Positions 35,449 to 44,738 are shown, numbered from the stretch's first letter. The stretch: DNA of 64,000 nucleotides from Shewanella canadensis (GCF_003966225.1 NZ_RXNU01000009.1:110543-174542), one strand, 5' to 3'. The notes: generated by a model from the letters alone, not told the origin. Translations and numbers: made by a program.

Positions 35449-37014
35449 TTAAAAGCTGATGACCTTAGGATTGTCAGTTTTTAGATCATCGGGCAGCAGG
35501 GTCTGGGGCATATTCTGATAACAAATTGGGCGCTCGAAGCGCTTCATCGCATCACTGCCTACAGAGGTACTGCGGCTATCGGTGCTGGCGGGATAAGGGC
35601 CACCGTGATTCATCGAGTGGCATACCTCGACACCTGTAGGCATCTGGTTGAAGATTATACGACCGACCTTGTATGCGACCGCTTCAATCAGTTCAGGGTG
35701 TTGTGCCAACTCCTCTTCATTGCCATGAATGGTGGCCGTTAACTGCCCCTCCAGTGCATTGGCAATCTGCAGCATTTGTGCCTGATTTTCACACTCAACC
35801 AAGACGGCACATGGGCCAAAGATCTCCTGTTGCAGTTCGCTGGACACCAAGTAATCATCAGCCGACACACGAATCGCGCTCGGGCGGGTATGATGTCCAG
35901 CCTCTGCCGATTGACCCTGAGCGATAAGGGTAACGGCGGAATGGTTCAGTAGCGCTTCGAGTTGTGCCTGATAGGTCGACGCAATTCCCGGTGTGAGCAT
36001 GGCCGCAGCGGGCAGAGAGGCCAGGTTTTCTGTCATCGTTGCGATATAGCGATTGAGCGCTTCCCCTTTTTGCGCCACAACCACGCCGGGGCTGGTGCAG
36101 AATTGGCCGTGACCCATCAACATAGATTGAACCTGTGTTGTGGCTAACTGCTCTGCCTGAGCAGACAGTATTCCTGATAACAGAAATTGCGGGTTGGTCG
36201 ATCCCAGCTCGCCATAAAAGGGGATCGGCTCGGCTCTGGCGGCACATAAGTCCGACAAGATGCGGCCCACTCTCAGTGAACCGGTAAAGCCAACCGCCTT
36301 GATTGCCCCATGGGTGACCAGCGCCGTCGACACCTGCGGCGTGCTGCCTTGAATCAGGCTAAATACCCCTTGCGGCATATCACACCGCTCGATGGCCTTT
36401 TCGATGGCGCGAGTCACCAGTTCACTGGTCGCGGCGTGGGCCGGGTGCCCCTTGACCACAACGGTACAACCGGCGGCCAAGGCCGATGCCGTGTCGCCAC
36501 CTGCGGTAGAGAAGGCTAACGGAAAGTTTGATGCGCCAAATACGGCGACCGGACCCAGAGGCAACACACTTAAGCGGGTATCGGCCTTGGGGAGCGGGGC
36601 ACGCTGCGGGTTTGCCAAGTCGACAAAGCGCGGCTCGAGGGGCTCACGCAGACGAGTGGCAAACAGCTTTAGCTGAGTACAGGTTCTGCCGGTTTCACCT
36701 TGCAGACGCGCCATAGGAAGGCCGGTCTCACGGTGCGCGGCTGCGGTGATGGCCTCAATATCGGCCTGGATCTCACCGGCAATGGCCTCTAGAAAATCGG
36801 CTCTCTGCGCCGGTGTCTTCGAGCGATATTGCGTGAAGGCCGCGTGTGCCGCCGTGGCTGCTTGGGCAACCTCAGTCTCAGAGGCGTTAGCAAACTGCCA
36901 ATCGATCTTTGCGTTAGTGACGGGGTCGAAGCTATTAAAGGCATCGGCCTGACCTGTCCAAGCACCATCGATAAAATGTTGTCCGGTAATTCTTCTCTTT
37001 ATTGTGTCTGTCAT
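35449..37014 (-). CDS. 2,5-dioxovalerate (2-oxoglutarate semialdehyde) dehydrogenase, NADP-type aldehyde dehydrogenase
   Basis: A 521-residue aldehyde dehydrogenase. Features include GPVAVFGASNFPLAFS, the glycine motif VGFTGSLRVG, the general-base glutamate in PFYGELGSTNP, and the catalytic cysteine in MGHGQFCTSPG. The sequence is typical of alpha-ketoglutaric semialdehyde dehydrogenases. Together with the neighbouring epimerase, D-hydroxyproline dehydrogenase and deaminase, it would perform the last step of trans-4-hydroxyproline breakdown to 2-oxoglutarate. It lies 58 bases downstream of the epimerase gene and 119 bases upstream of the GntR gene, all on the minus strand. Confidence 0.9.
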   Translation of the reverse strand: MTDTIKRRITGQHFIDGAWTGQADAFNSFDPVTNAKIDWQFANASETEVAQAATAAHAAFTQYRSKTPAQRADFLEAIAGEIQADIEAITAAAHRETGLPMARLQGETGRTCTQLKLFATRLREPLEPRFVDLANPQRAPLPKADTRLSVLPLGPVAVFGASNFPLAFSTAGGDTASALAAGCTVVVKGHPAHAATSELVTRAIEKAIERCDMPQGVFSLIQGSTPQVSTALVTHGAIKAVGFTGSLRVGRILSDLCAARAEPIPFYGELGSTNPQFLLSGILSAQAEQLATTQVQSMLMGHGQFCTSPGVVVAQKGEALNRYIATMTENLASLPAAAMLTPGIASTYQAQLEALLNHSAVTLIAQGQSAEAGHHTRPSAIRVSADDYLVSSELQQEIFGPCAVLVECENQAQMLQIANALEGQLTATIHGNEEELAQHPELIEAVAYKVGRIIFNQMPTGVEVCHSMNHGGPYPASTDSRSTSVGSDAMKRFERPICYQNMPQTLLPDDLKTDNPKVISF

Positions 37015-37072
37015 AATAGTTCCTGATTATTCTTTTTTGAGTAGTCGGGTTCGACTTAAAAGCGAGTGCTGC

Positions 37073-38074
37073 CTATACCACTTGAAACCCGAATGCGTAG
37101 GGGTCGCTGTCATCGACTGTGATGGCATTTTTTCCGGTGATCCTGGCCCAGCCCTGAATACTGGGCATGATGCCTTTGTACTCACCTACGGTTGTAGCGG
37201 CTTCTATCCGGCCGATAAACTGACTGCCTATGATGCTTTCATGGGTGTATTGGGCGCCGACCTCGAGTTGACCTTTGGCGTAAAGCTGAGCGAGTCTGGC
37301 ACTGGTACCGGTTCCGCAAGGGGAGCGGTCGATGGCTTTCTCGCCATAGAAAACGGCATTAGCCCCGTCGGAACCTTCACTGATGGTATTTCCCGTCCAA
37401 AGCACGTGAGAGATACCGTTGACGGTAGGGTCATCCGGGTGAACACAGCTGAGTTGTTCATGGGCCACCTGACGAACGACGGGACTCCAGCGAAGAATAT
37501 CTGCGGCGGTCCACTGCCTTAAACCGGGGAAATTGGTCTGAGGTTCGACGATGACATAGTAGTTACCACCGTAGGATACATCTACTTTAAGTGGCCCAAG
37601 GCCTGGAATATCTAAGATCACATCGCGGTGAGCCAGATAAGCCGGGACATTATAGATCTTGACCCAGTCGACTTTTTCACCGGTTTGCTGATACTCGATA
37701 TTAATCTGACCCGCGGGGACATCTATCGTCAGTTTGCCCGGCTCTTTGGCCGTTAACTGACCCGATTCGATGGCGGCGGTAATGGTGCCGATGGTGCCGT
37801 GTCCACACATAGGCAGGCAACCACTGGTTTCGATAAAGAGGATTGAGGCGTCGGCATTGTCACTGCAGGGAGGATACAAAAAAGCCCCCGACATCATATC
37901 GTGGCCTCTGGGTTCGAACATTAGTGCCTTTCTGATCCAATCATAGTGGTTTAGAAAGTCTTGTCGCTTTTCACTCATAGTACGACCCTTAAGATTCGGA
38001 TGGCCACTGGTGACCAAACGAACCGGGTTGCCGCAGGTATGAGCATCGACGCAAAAGAAGGTACCTTTTAACAT
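37073..38074 (-). CDS. 4-hydroxyproline 2-epimerase (proline racemase family)
   Basis: A 333-residue proline-racemase-fold enzyme with both catalytic cysteines: the first in MCGHGTIG and the second in RSPCGTGTSAR. Keeping both cysteines marks a racemase/epimerase rather than a dehydratase. The N-terminal FFCVDAHTCGNPVRLV is typical of 4-hydroxyproline epimerases, which turn trans-4-hydroxy-L-proline into cis-4-hydroxy-D-proline. This is the first step of the pathway encoded around it. It is transcribed after the deaminase gene, with 158 bases between them, in which GAATTAGTCTAA occurs twice. Confidence 0.92.
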   Translation of the reverse strand: MLKGTFFCVDAHTCGNPVRLVTSGHPNLKGRTMSEKRQDFLNHYDWIRKALMFEPRGHDMMSGAFLYPPCSDNADASILFIETSGCLPMCGHGTIGTITAAIESGQLTAKEPGKLTIDVPAGQINIEYQQTGEKVDWVKIYNVPAYLAHRDVILDIPGLGPLKVDVSYGGNYYVIVEPQTNFPGLRQWTAADILRWSPVVRQVAHEQLSCVHPDDPTVNGISHVLWTGNTISEGSDGANAVFYGEKAIDRSPCGTGTSARLAQLYAKGQLEVGAQYTHESIIGSQFIGRIEAATTVGEYKGIMPSIQGWARITGKNAITVDDSDPYAFGFQVV

Positions 38075-38232
38075 CTCACTCTTACTCCATTTTGCCTCTC
38101 CCCCTTAGGTAGGGTAAGCAGTGAAATTGGGTGATAGTTTATTGATTTTATTCACCCAATATTCAATGAGGGGAGCAGGCTTTTGGCTATTTTAGAATTA
38201 GTCTAATTTTGACATCTTAATCTGATTCAGAA

Positions 38233-39147
38233 TTAGTCTAAGTTGTACTTATCCAGATCGATGCGGGTTGCCATCGCTTCTTTGATCAGTGTTTCAACGT
38301 ATGCACGCTCTTCACCAATCAAAGTCATGCGTGGCATACGTACGTTTTCACTGCCGCGTCCCACAATTTGCTCCGCAAATTTGATGCACTGAACCAGAGT
38401 CGGAATCGTGTCTAAGCGTAGCAGAGGCATGAACCAACGGTAGATTTCACGGGCTTCTTCGATACGGCCGGCACGAGCCAACTTGAAAAGTGTTACAGAT
38501 TCACGAGGGAAGACGTTAGTCAGGCCTGAGATCCAACCCGTTGCGCCCAGGAAGATACTTTCAAGGGCAATATCATCCACACCACAAAGAATGCTGAAGC
38601 GCTCACCGAAACGAGTCTGCAGTTCTGTCAGACGACGAGTATCGGTCGTCGACTCTTTAATCGCGACGATGTTCTCCTCTTCGGCAAGAGTGGCCGTCAT
38701 CTCAAGATTGATGTCCACGCCATATCCAACAGGGTTGTTGTAGATCATGATAGGTAGCGAAGTTGAGCGAGCGACGTACTGATAATGGGCGACAACTTCA
38801 CGATCCGTTCCGCGATAGACCATGGCCGGAAGTAACATCAGACCATCGACACCCAACTTCTCGACATCTTGTGCGTATACAGAGGCTTGTTCTGGGGTGT
38901 TTTCGGTACAACCTGAAAGTACCAGAATACGACCTTTGACGGTTTCGACGGTATGTTTGATAAATTCACGCTTTTCTTCATGACTCAAAGAGGCATTTTC
39001 ACCAATCGTTCCCAACGCAATAATGCCGTCGATACCATCGTTAATGAGATCTTCGAGCATGCGTGCATTCGATTCATAGTTGATAGAACCATCATCGTTA
39101 AATTGTGTTGAGATTGCCGGGAATACACCTTGCCAATTTACTTTCAT
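38233..39147 (-). CDS. Dihydrodipicolinate synthase family protein, probable 1-pyrroline-4-hydroxy-2-carboxylate deaminase
   Basis: A 304-residue TIM-barrel aldolase of the DapA/NAL family. The Schiff-base lysine lies in IVAIKESTTDTRRL and the barrel tyrosine in PIMIYNNPVGYGVD. An N-terminal GIIALGTIGENASLSHEEK segment is present. True DapA is unlikely given the context; hydroxyproline clusters encode a DapA-like enzyme that deaminates and dehydrates pyrroline-4-hydroxy-2-carboxylate to 2-oxoglutarate semialdehyde. It is the first gene of the minus-strand operon, facing the dehydratase gene across a 191-base divergent promoter region. Confidence 0.88.
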   Translation of the reverse strand: MKVNWQGVFPAISTQFNDDGSINYESNARMLEDLINDGIDGIIALGTIGENASLSHEEKREFIKHTVETVKGRILVLSGCTENTPEQASVYAQDVEKLGVDGLMLLPAMVYRGTDREVVAHYQYVARSTSLPIMIYNNPVGYGVDINLEMTATLAEEENIVAIKESTTDTRRLTELQTRFGERFSILCGVDDIALESIFLGATGWISGLTNVFPRESVTLFKLARAGRIEEAREIYRWFMPLLRLDTIPTLVQCIKFAEQIVGRGSENVRMPRMTLIGEERAYVETLIKEAMATRIDLDKYNLD

Positions 39148-39233
39148 GTTTAAGACCTCTTTGCGCTATTTGTGCTTTATATAAACAGATTAACTCATGT
39201 CGAATTTTGGATTCTTCCAAAAACTTATGGTAT

Positions 39234-39245
39234 ATTGTATACAAT
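39234..39245. promoter_or_regulatory. Palindromic operator ATTGTATACAAT (probable GntR site)
   Basis: A perfect 12-bp palindrome in the divergent promoter region between the deaminase and dehydratase genes. It has the size and TTGTATACAA core typical of FCD-type GntR operators. Its position suits control of the minus-strand operon. Binding by the regulator at 34658 is inferred. Confidence 0.6.
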
Positions 39246-39306
39246 TATTCGCGAAAGAAAACCCCATTTCATGTTTAATTGTATTCGCGACTACCAAATA
39301 CTATAT

Positions 39307-39318
39307 ATTGCATACAAA
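39307..39318. promoter_or_regulatory. Second operator-like site ATTGCATACAAA
   Basis: It matches the palindrome at 39234 at 10 of 12 positions and lies 20 bases before the dehydratase start codon, where binding would block transcription or translation initiation of that gene. Confidence 0.5.
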
Positions 39319-39338
39319 GTATAAGAAAGGAATACGAC

Positions 39339-40379
39339 ATGTTGCTTAACAATTTGCCCTCGGAAATCACCGACAGATGTCAACAATTCATAACGCTCGA
39401 TGCCCACACCGAGGGGGAACCCCTGCGTATCATCACCTCTGGCTACCCAGAGCTTAAGGGCAATAACATCCTTGAGATGCGTCAATATGTCACCGAGCAT
39501 CTGGATCGTTATAGAAAGCTATTGATGCACGAGCCCAGAGGCCATGCCGATATGTACGGTGCACTCATTACACCGCCTATTACTGAAGGGGCCGACTTCG
39601 GCGTACTCTTCTTACATAACGAAGGCTACAGCAGCATGTGTGGTCATGGCATTCTGGCACTGGTAAAAGTGGCTTGTGAGACGGGCGCTATCGAACTGGC
39701 CGGGGAGGCCAGAGTCATTAAGATAGATGCACCTGCGGGACTTATCACCGCTAAGGCGCACCGAGACAGTGAAGGTAAAATCCACGCTAGCTTTCAAAAT
39801 GTAGACTCCTGGGCCGAGGCGCTCGATTGCAGCGTTATGGTAGAAGGGGTAGGTGAGGTAGGTTACGACATAGGATTCGGCGGTGCCTATTATGCCTATG
39901 TGGATGCCGATGCCCACGGGATAAGTTGCGCACAGGATAATGTGGCTCAGCTTATCGATGTCGGCCGCCGGATTAAGCATGCCGTGATGGCGGCTCACCC
40001 TCTGGTTCATCCGCTCGAGGAGGATTTGAGTTTTCTCTACGGCACCATATTTACCTCAAAGCAGGTGACCAATCCTGAAGCCCATTCGCGTCATGTCTGT
40101 ATCTTTGCCGACGGTGAGGTGGACCGCTCACCCACCGGTACCGGCGTTGCCGCCCGAATTGCGCTGCTACACGCGAAAGGTGAAGTCGAACTGAACACCC
40201 CCTTGATGATAGAGAGTATCGTCGATGGCAGAATGATAGTCAGTGCCCTGTCAAAATCTGAATTCCATGGTAAAACATCGGTGATCCCCGAGGTTTCAGG
40301 CCGCTCCTTTATTACCGGGTATCATCAGTTTCTCATCGACCCCGACGACCTATTTCAGGATGGTTTTATGCTGCGTTAA
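39339..40379 (+). CDS. trans-3-hydroxy-L-proline dehydratase (proline racemase family)
   Basis: A 346-residue proline-racemase-fold enzyme from the ATG at 39339 (AAGAAAGGA upstream). The first catalytic cysteine is present in MCGHGILALV. The second cysteine position is threonine (RSPTGTGVAAR), the hallmark that separates trans-3-hydroxyproline dehydratases from epimerases. The product is pyrroline-2-carboxylate, which needs a reductase not seen here. It is divergent from the 4-hydroxyproline operon and shares its operator region, so both hydroxyproline isomers may be under one regulator. The D-amino-acid dehydrogenase gene follows at 170 bases. A TTG 20 codons upstream is less likely. Confidence 0.88.
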   Translation: MLLNNLPSEITDRCQQFITLDAHTEGEPLRIITSGYPELKGNNILEMRQYVTEHLDRYRKLLMHEPRGHADMYGALITPPITEGADFGVLFLHNEGYSSMCGHGILALVKVACETGAIELAGEARVIKIDAPAGLITAKAHRDSEGKIHASFQNVDSWAEALDCSVMVEGVGEVGYDIGFGGAYYAYVDADAHGISCAQDNVAQLIDVGRRIKHAVMAAHPLVHPLEEDLSFLYGTIFTSKQVTNPEAHSRHVCIFADGEVDRSPTGTGVAARIALLHAKGEVELNTPLMIESIVDGRMIVSALSKSEFHGKTSVIPEVSGRSFITGYHQFLIDPDDLFQDGFMLR

Positions 40380-40549
40380 TCTAATCGTTCTGGAGAGCGT
40401 TAGTTGAATGAATTAGTCGAAAGAATTAGCGCAAACAGTGCTTGGTAAAAGAGAGTGGAAAGAGTTATCGTGAAAAAAAGAAGAGTGGAAAGGATCTGCG
40501 GTAAAAAATGCAGAAGAATCAGTGGTAAATATTCTGTGGAGAAGAGTAG

Positions 40550-41818
40550 ATGAATAACACCAGTGGGCTTGGATCTCTGACCGTGATAGGGGCAGGGATA
40601 GTGGGACTGTCGGCCGCAATACAGCTACAGCGTGCAGGCTTCAATGTGACGGTTATAGACAAAGAGGGCGCTGGCGCCGGCGCATCGAAGGGCAACGCGG
40701 GGCATTTTGCGACCGAGCACACCTTCCCTTTGGCCGATCCGACTATGCTGCCTAAGCTGCCGGGGATGTTGCTCGATCCACTCGGACCCTTTCGGATCCA
40801 GCCCCGTTATTTTTTCAAGGCTCTGCCATGGTTTATGCGCTTCTTGCAAAATATGATGCCGGGTCGAAGGGCGCATAATAGTGCCGCGATTAAGGCGCTG
40901 AACCTTGGAGCCATCGATGCCATGAGGTCATTGACCGAGTTCTGTGGTTGTGAGCACTTGCTGACACTCAATGGTGGCCTGTTGGTATTTGAAGGCACGC
41001 CTGTTGCGGAAGTAGAAAAAGAGTTTCGAGCCTATGTCGATGCTGGTGTCGAGGTACAGCTTCTCAGCGGCGATGAGGTGAGAGCCCTTGAGCCCTCTTT
41101 AAGCGAAAATATCACCCATGGATTCTATTTTGCTAATGTCGGGCACACAGAAGATCCCTATCGATTATGCCTGGCTCTGCAAGCCAAGTTCGAAGAGATA
41201 GGTGGGCAAGTGGTGACCGATGAGTTATTACAGATTAAAGCCGCTAAAATCAACTCGACCATAGCGCTGGAGATGAACTCGGGTGACAGCAGGCATACCG
41301 ACAGGCTTATTATCGCATCCGGCGCCTGGTCTAAGCCTTTTGCCAAGCAGTTAGGTTATTCCGTGCCGCTAGAGACGGAGCGGGGTTATCATCTGATGAT
41401 GCCCCATAAGAGCAAGCTGTCTCGTACGGTAACCTCCTATAATCGAAAGTTTATCATCACGCCTATGGCTGAGGGGACCCGTTTAGCCGGCACCGTGGAG
41501 TTTGGCGGGTTGAAGGCCCCGCCGGTGGATGCCCGTGCCGATTGCCTGTTCCCTCACGGTAAAGCGCTCTTGCCTGAGTTGTTTCGTGATGCGTCTGCGT
41601 CCGACGGTGAGCGCTGGATGGGTTTTCGCCCCTCGTTGCCGGACAGTTTGCCGGTGCTTGGTCGCAGCCAAAAGCAGTCAAATGTGTTTTTCTCATTCGG
41701 TCATCAACACCTGGGATTGACCTGGTCGGCAATCACAGCCGAGCTGCTCACTCAGGAGGTGACGGGTAAGCAGCCGGATATCGACTTGAGCCCCTATCGG
41801 ATCGATAGGTTTGGTTAG
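40550..41818 (+). CDS. DadA-type FAD-dependent D-amino-acid dehydrogenase, probable D-hydroxyproline dehydrogenase
   Basis: A 422-residue FAD oxidoreductase. The N-terminal dinucleotide motif is VIGAGIVGLSAAIQLQRAG (residues 12-30). The C-terminal FAD-contacting region includes GFRPSLPDSLPVLG and FFSFGHQHLGLT. DadA-like enzymes oxidise D-amino acids and pass electrons to the respiratory chain. In this cluster the substrate is probably cis-4-hydroxy-D-proline made by the epimerase at 37073, giving the imine used by the deaminase. A 46-base stretch near 40921 is echoed at 50042. Confidence 0.88.
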   Translation: MNNTSGLGSLTVIGAGIVGLSAAIQLQRAGFNVTVIDKEGAGAGASKGNAGHFATEHTFPLADPTMLPKLPGMLLDPLGPFRIQPRYFFKALPWFMRFLQNMMPGRRAHNSAAIKALNLGAIDAMRSLTEFCGCEHLLTLNGGLLVFEGTPVAEVEKEFRAYVDAGVEVQLLSGDEVRALEPSLSENITHGFYFANVGHTEDPYRLCLALQAKFEEIGGQVVTDELLQIKAAKINSTIALEMNSGDSRHTDRLIIASGAWSKPFAKQLGYSVPLETERGYHLMMPHKSKLSRTVTSYNRKFIITPMAEGTRLAGTVEFGGLKAPPVDARADCLFPHGKALLPELFRDASASDGERWMGFRPSLPDSLPVLGRSQKQSNVFFSFGHQHLGLTWSAITAELLTQEVTGKQPDIDLSPYRIDRFG

Positions 41819-41840
41819 TTGGTTCGTTCGTTGATTAGTT

Positions 41841-41863
41841 AATGAAGCTCATAGCTTCATTGT
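41841..41863 (+). terminator. Hairpin after the DadA-type gene
   Basis: An 8-bp perfect stem AATGAAGC / GCTTCATT with a TCATA loop, 23 bases past the stop, followed by only a short T stretch, so a weak terminator. A second, 11-bp perfect hairpin (AATATGTGCAG / CTGCACATATT) follows at 41884-41911. Confidence 0.45.
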
Positions 41864-42346
41864 TATCTGGCGCTTCCTGCGAGAATATGTGCAGCCGCAT
41901 CTGCACATATTTGATTTAGGCCGATTTTCGGTCGAAAATGTAAAACGGTGCGTGTTTTGCTATTGAGGTAAGAGAAAAACAGGCGTAAATTCAGATAACT
42001 AAATGCTAAATTGTAAGCAATATAAGCGATAGTAAAGCAGATGATAATAGCCATTTTAGGTTAGCTTGAAGGCAGTTTAAGGCTCGTAAAGCTAATCTTT
42101 GCGAGATCTGATTGCGGGTACTTGAAAAATGAAAGCGATGCTTCCCTCACGCCGCAGGCGGCCTCAAGGCGGCCTCAAGGCAGCCCAAGAGCATGGCCAT
42201 GATATGGAAAGTGAACTCACGGATTGAGTCGCCACAAGCTCCTTTCTCCGTCATCACTTCTAAAGAGCAAGAACAAGCCGTTCCATGAGACCTAAGGCTC
42301 ATGAATTATGATTGTTATGTTTTCAGTCGGCAAGAAAGAGGTATTA
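41864..42346. other. Gap between catabolic cluster and accessory region
   Basis: No gene is supported. It contains the 11-bp hairpin at 41884-41911, a short GGCGGCCTCAA direct duplication around 42160, and at 42285-42331 a leader of about 47 bases that resembles one upstream of the gene at 55762. Confidence 0.4.
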
Positions 42347-42877
42347 ATGGTTAGTCGAAGAAATCTAAAATATGCTCATGAAGACGCTGTTCTCCGAGAC
42401 TTTGGTGAGTACCTTAAGGCCCAGGGGTCTCTATTGGAAATTCTGGAAAAGCCAGAGCCACCAGAAGCAATAGTCGAAATCAATCAGAAAAGAAACTGGA
42501 TTGAAGTCACTGATGCATTCTTGGATCAGGTTCATGCCATAGGGCTTACATCCGGTGCAGCCGACGACGTGACTCACATACCTGATAGTAGGCGGCTGAT
42601 AGTTGAGCCTGAAGAAACTTTCAGAGAATCGCTTTTAACTGTCATTGAGAAAAAATATGACAAAGGTTCAATGCAGACCATTGCATCAACTAACGGCCCA
42701 GGTATTCTCTTGGTAGGGGTATTCACTCCGTTTAGCACGGCTCGCGAAGTTGCACAGGAAGAAAAAGACAGCATAAAAAGCTTGGTTACTAAAAAGTCGG
42801 TGAAGGTATTTGATCTAATTTACGTGTATGACGGTACGGGAAATCGAGAATTTCATCTTGTGTACCAAAAAACATAA
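42347..42877 (+). CDS. Uncharacterised 176-residue protein
   Basis: The ATG at 42347 has AAAGAGG five bases upstream and is preferred to the ATG at 42308. It is soluble, with no signal or membrane segment. The stretch from PEPPEAIVEIN to RNWIEVTDAF has the acidic-strand-acidic pattern seen in some PD-(D/E)XK nuclease-fold proteins, and GPGILLVGVFTPF resembles a following core strand. This is only a fold guess. I do not recognise the family. It is isolated at the start of the accessory region, consistent with a gene-cassette-like import. Confidence 0.55.
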   Translation: MVSRRNLKYAHEDAVLRDFGEYLKAQGSLLEILEKPEPPEAIVEINQKRNWIEVTDAFLDQVHAIGLTSGAADDVTHIPDSRRLIVEPEETFRESLLTVIEKKYDKGSMQTIASTNGPGILLVGVFTPFSTAREVAQEEKDSIKSLVTKKSVKVFDLIYVYDGTGNREFHLVYQKT

Positions 42878-42970
42878 CAGGCGCTGTCACTGTTTCTTGC
42901 TGCGATGTCGATAATAGTTTTATATAGGCCAGTCTTTTCTCATCATTTTTATGATGACTCAATCAGCGGC

Positions 42971-44014
42971 TCAGAATTTTTTACCCAGACTAAAACGGAA
43001 TAAATCTGCATCGTCTTCATAACCTTTGCGGTCTGCTACTCGGGTAATGCTGCCACCTAAATATAGTCCATCGTAACCTTCCCACTCAGGGTAATAGTTA
43101 ATTCCGAAAGTAAATAATCCTTTCAGATCATAACCATGCTTATCTTCAACTTTATCATTTGCAAAGTAACCGCCAATCCCTAAACGACCTTCAAAACCAC
43201 TGGCTAACGGTACGACTTTCCAAACTTGAGCCGAGAAACCTTGGCGATCGGTCGCACCGTTATATCCTCCCTCATAAATGTAGCCCACGGATAGTGCAAT
43301 ATTACTATCAAACCGTTTTGCTACATCAATACTTGCGCCTACGGTAGTGTCAGGGCCACCATGGTTATTTTTAGCGTTAATAATAGATAGCCATGCTTCA
43401 TTGAAAAATGACTTACGGTTGGGTTGATATTGAAACTTACTATTATCAATATCAAAGCCCACACCGAATAAAAATGAATTGGCATTGGGTCTTGCTGACA
43501 TTACATAGTTATTCCATTGAAATTTGAAATGCCCATTTTCCCCTAGAAAATCAACGGGAAATACAAATCCAGCAGTACTCATGAGACCCAAACGTTTCTC
43601 GTTTAATTCAACGCCATTGGCATCATTGTAAGTATCAAAAGAGAGATAAGGCCCCGTGCCCACTTCAAGACGAAATGATTCAAAAGCATCAAAGACATAA
43701 GCTGCTTGCACGGCAAAACCGTCTCGATGATGATTATAAGGATGGCCTTCATTGGCGTGAATTAAGTCTATTCGCCATTTAGGGGAAAAGTGTTGCCCAA
43801 AGCGGATATCAAATGAGCGTAAATGCTGTCGATTGTCTTCACGGTTATCAGTCTCATTAACTTGTGAGACACCTGAACCACCAGTAACGGAAAAATAGCT
43901 GTTATTTTCAGGTTTCATCAAAGGTTCAGTGGCAAAAGAAGAACTGGAAAACAAAATTAACGAACTAGATAAAAGAAATTTGTACATATTATAATTTAAA
44001 GTACAACCATTCAT
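42971..44014 (-). CDS. Outer-membrane beta-barrel protein, unknown function
   Basis: A 347-residue protein with a signal peptide ending near SSSSFA. The mature part alternates short amphipathic strands rich in aromatic residues and glycine (e.g. FRLEVGTGPYLSF, IALSVGYIYEGGY, GLYLGGSI) and ends in LFRFSLGKKF, a typical C-terminal beta signal with terminal phenylalanine. It is probably an 8-14-strand porin-like or lipid A-modifying-like barrel; no catalytic motif was identified. GAGG lies six bases before the ATG at 44014. A start at 43987 would give a shorter signal peptide. Confidence 0.7.
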   Translation of the reverse strand: MNGCTLNYNMYKFLLSSSLILFSSSSFATEPLMKPENNSYFSVTGGSGVSQVNETDNREDNRQHLRSFDIRFGQHFSPKWRIDLIHANEGHPYNHHRDGFAVQAAYVFDAFESFRLEVGTGPYLSFDTYNDANGVELNEKRLGLMSTAGFVFPVDFLGENGHFKFQWNNYVMSARPNANSFLFGVGFDIDNSKFQYQPNRKSFFNEAWLSIINAKNNHGGPDTTVGASIDVAKRFDSNIALSVGYIYEGGYNGATDRQGFSAQVWKVVPLASGFEGRLGIGGYFANDKVEDKHGYDLKGLFTFGINYYPEWEGYDGLYLGGSITRVADRKGYEDDADLFRFSLGKKF

Positions 44015-44332
44015 AACCTACCTCATACTCGAGTCTATTTACATTCATCATCAACCTTGAGAAGGCTCAAGGTTATCTGTCTGCCAATTTTTAACACCTT
44101 AACATTTTAGGCAACTATCTAAATGCCCTTGAAAGAAATGACTAACAGAGATAAAAAATCTCCGATTGTGGTTCGGTATTGTCTATTTCCCTGACAGTTT
44201 AATATGGCAGCATAAAGTTACTTCAACAAGCAAGAACATAAAATAACCAGGATAAATAACCAAGACATCCATAATTGTCGATTTGTGCCCTCTCAACCAG
44301 GCTTCATTTAAAGCTATAGAGAGGGATTAGTG

Positions 44333-44472
44333 ATGCCAACATCAAGAAAAGCTTTAGTCAGTTTGAATTTGGTCAGATGTCGAAGCGGTTACTCAATGGC
44401 AAAAGCTTTTTAAGGGTGATGGACTTTATCACGACTTTGTTAAAGGGGGGGGAGCTTGAATTATATCAATAG
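44333..44472 (+). pseudogene. Remnant of REP-associated tyrosine transposase (RAYT, IS200/IS605-like)
   Basis: It begins MPTSRKALVSLN, matching the N-terminus of RAYT proteins (MP-x-RK-x-x-ISL), then jumps frame at about 44376 to DVEAVTQWQKLFKGDGLYHDF, which matches the W-x-x-LFKG block found over 100 residues later in intact relatives. A run of eight G at 44445 causes another frame change before ELELYQ and a stop. The HUH and catalytic-tyrosine parts are missing. It fills the 724-base gap between two outer-membrane protein genes. Confidence 0.6.
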
Positions 44473-44738
44473 ATTATTGCTCATAAAGTGAGTTAAAGAG
44501 TGCCACCTACCGCTAATGGATATTTCTTGATTTATGCGGGCTATCAGCTGCGTGAAAAGCCAATGCAGAAGATAGGTGTAAGGGAGGCTCAGGGAGGGAA
44601 GATTTATCTATTTCCTTTTTTAAGAGCCAGGCATTGCTCGATGAAACCATTAAATGTTCTTTAAATATTCAATTTGCTAATACTTTCCTCATTATGGCTT
44701 AAACTAAAATAATCACTTAAGTAGGTTGAGGGAAAAGT

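Noticed and set aside
41863..42054. 63-residue hydrophobic minus-strand ORF
   Set aside because: It runs through two hairpins and has no ribosome site. The hydrophobicity reflects AT-rich sequence.
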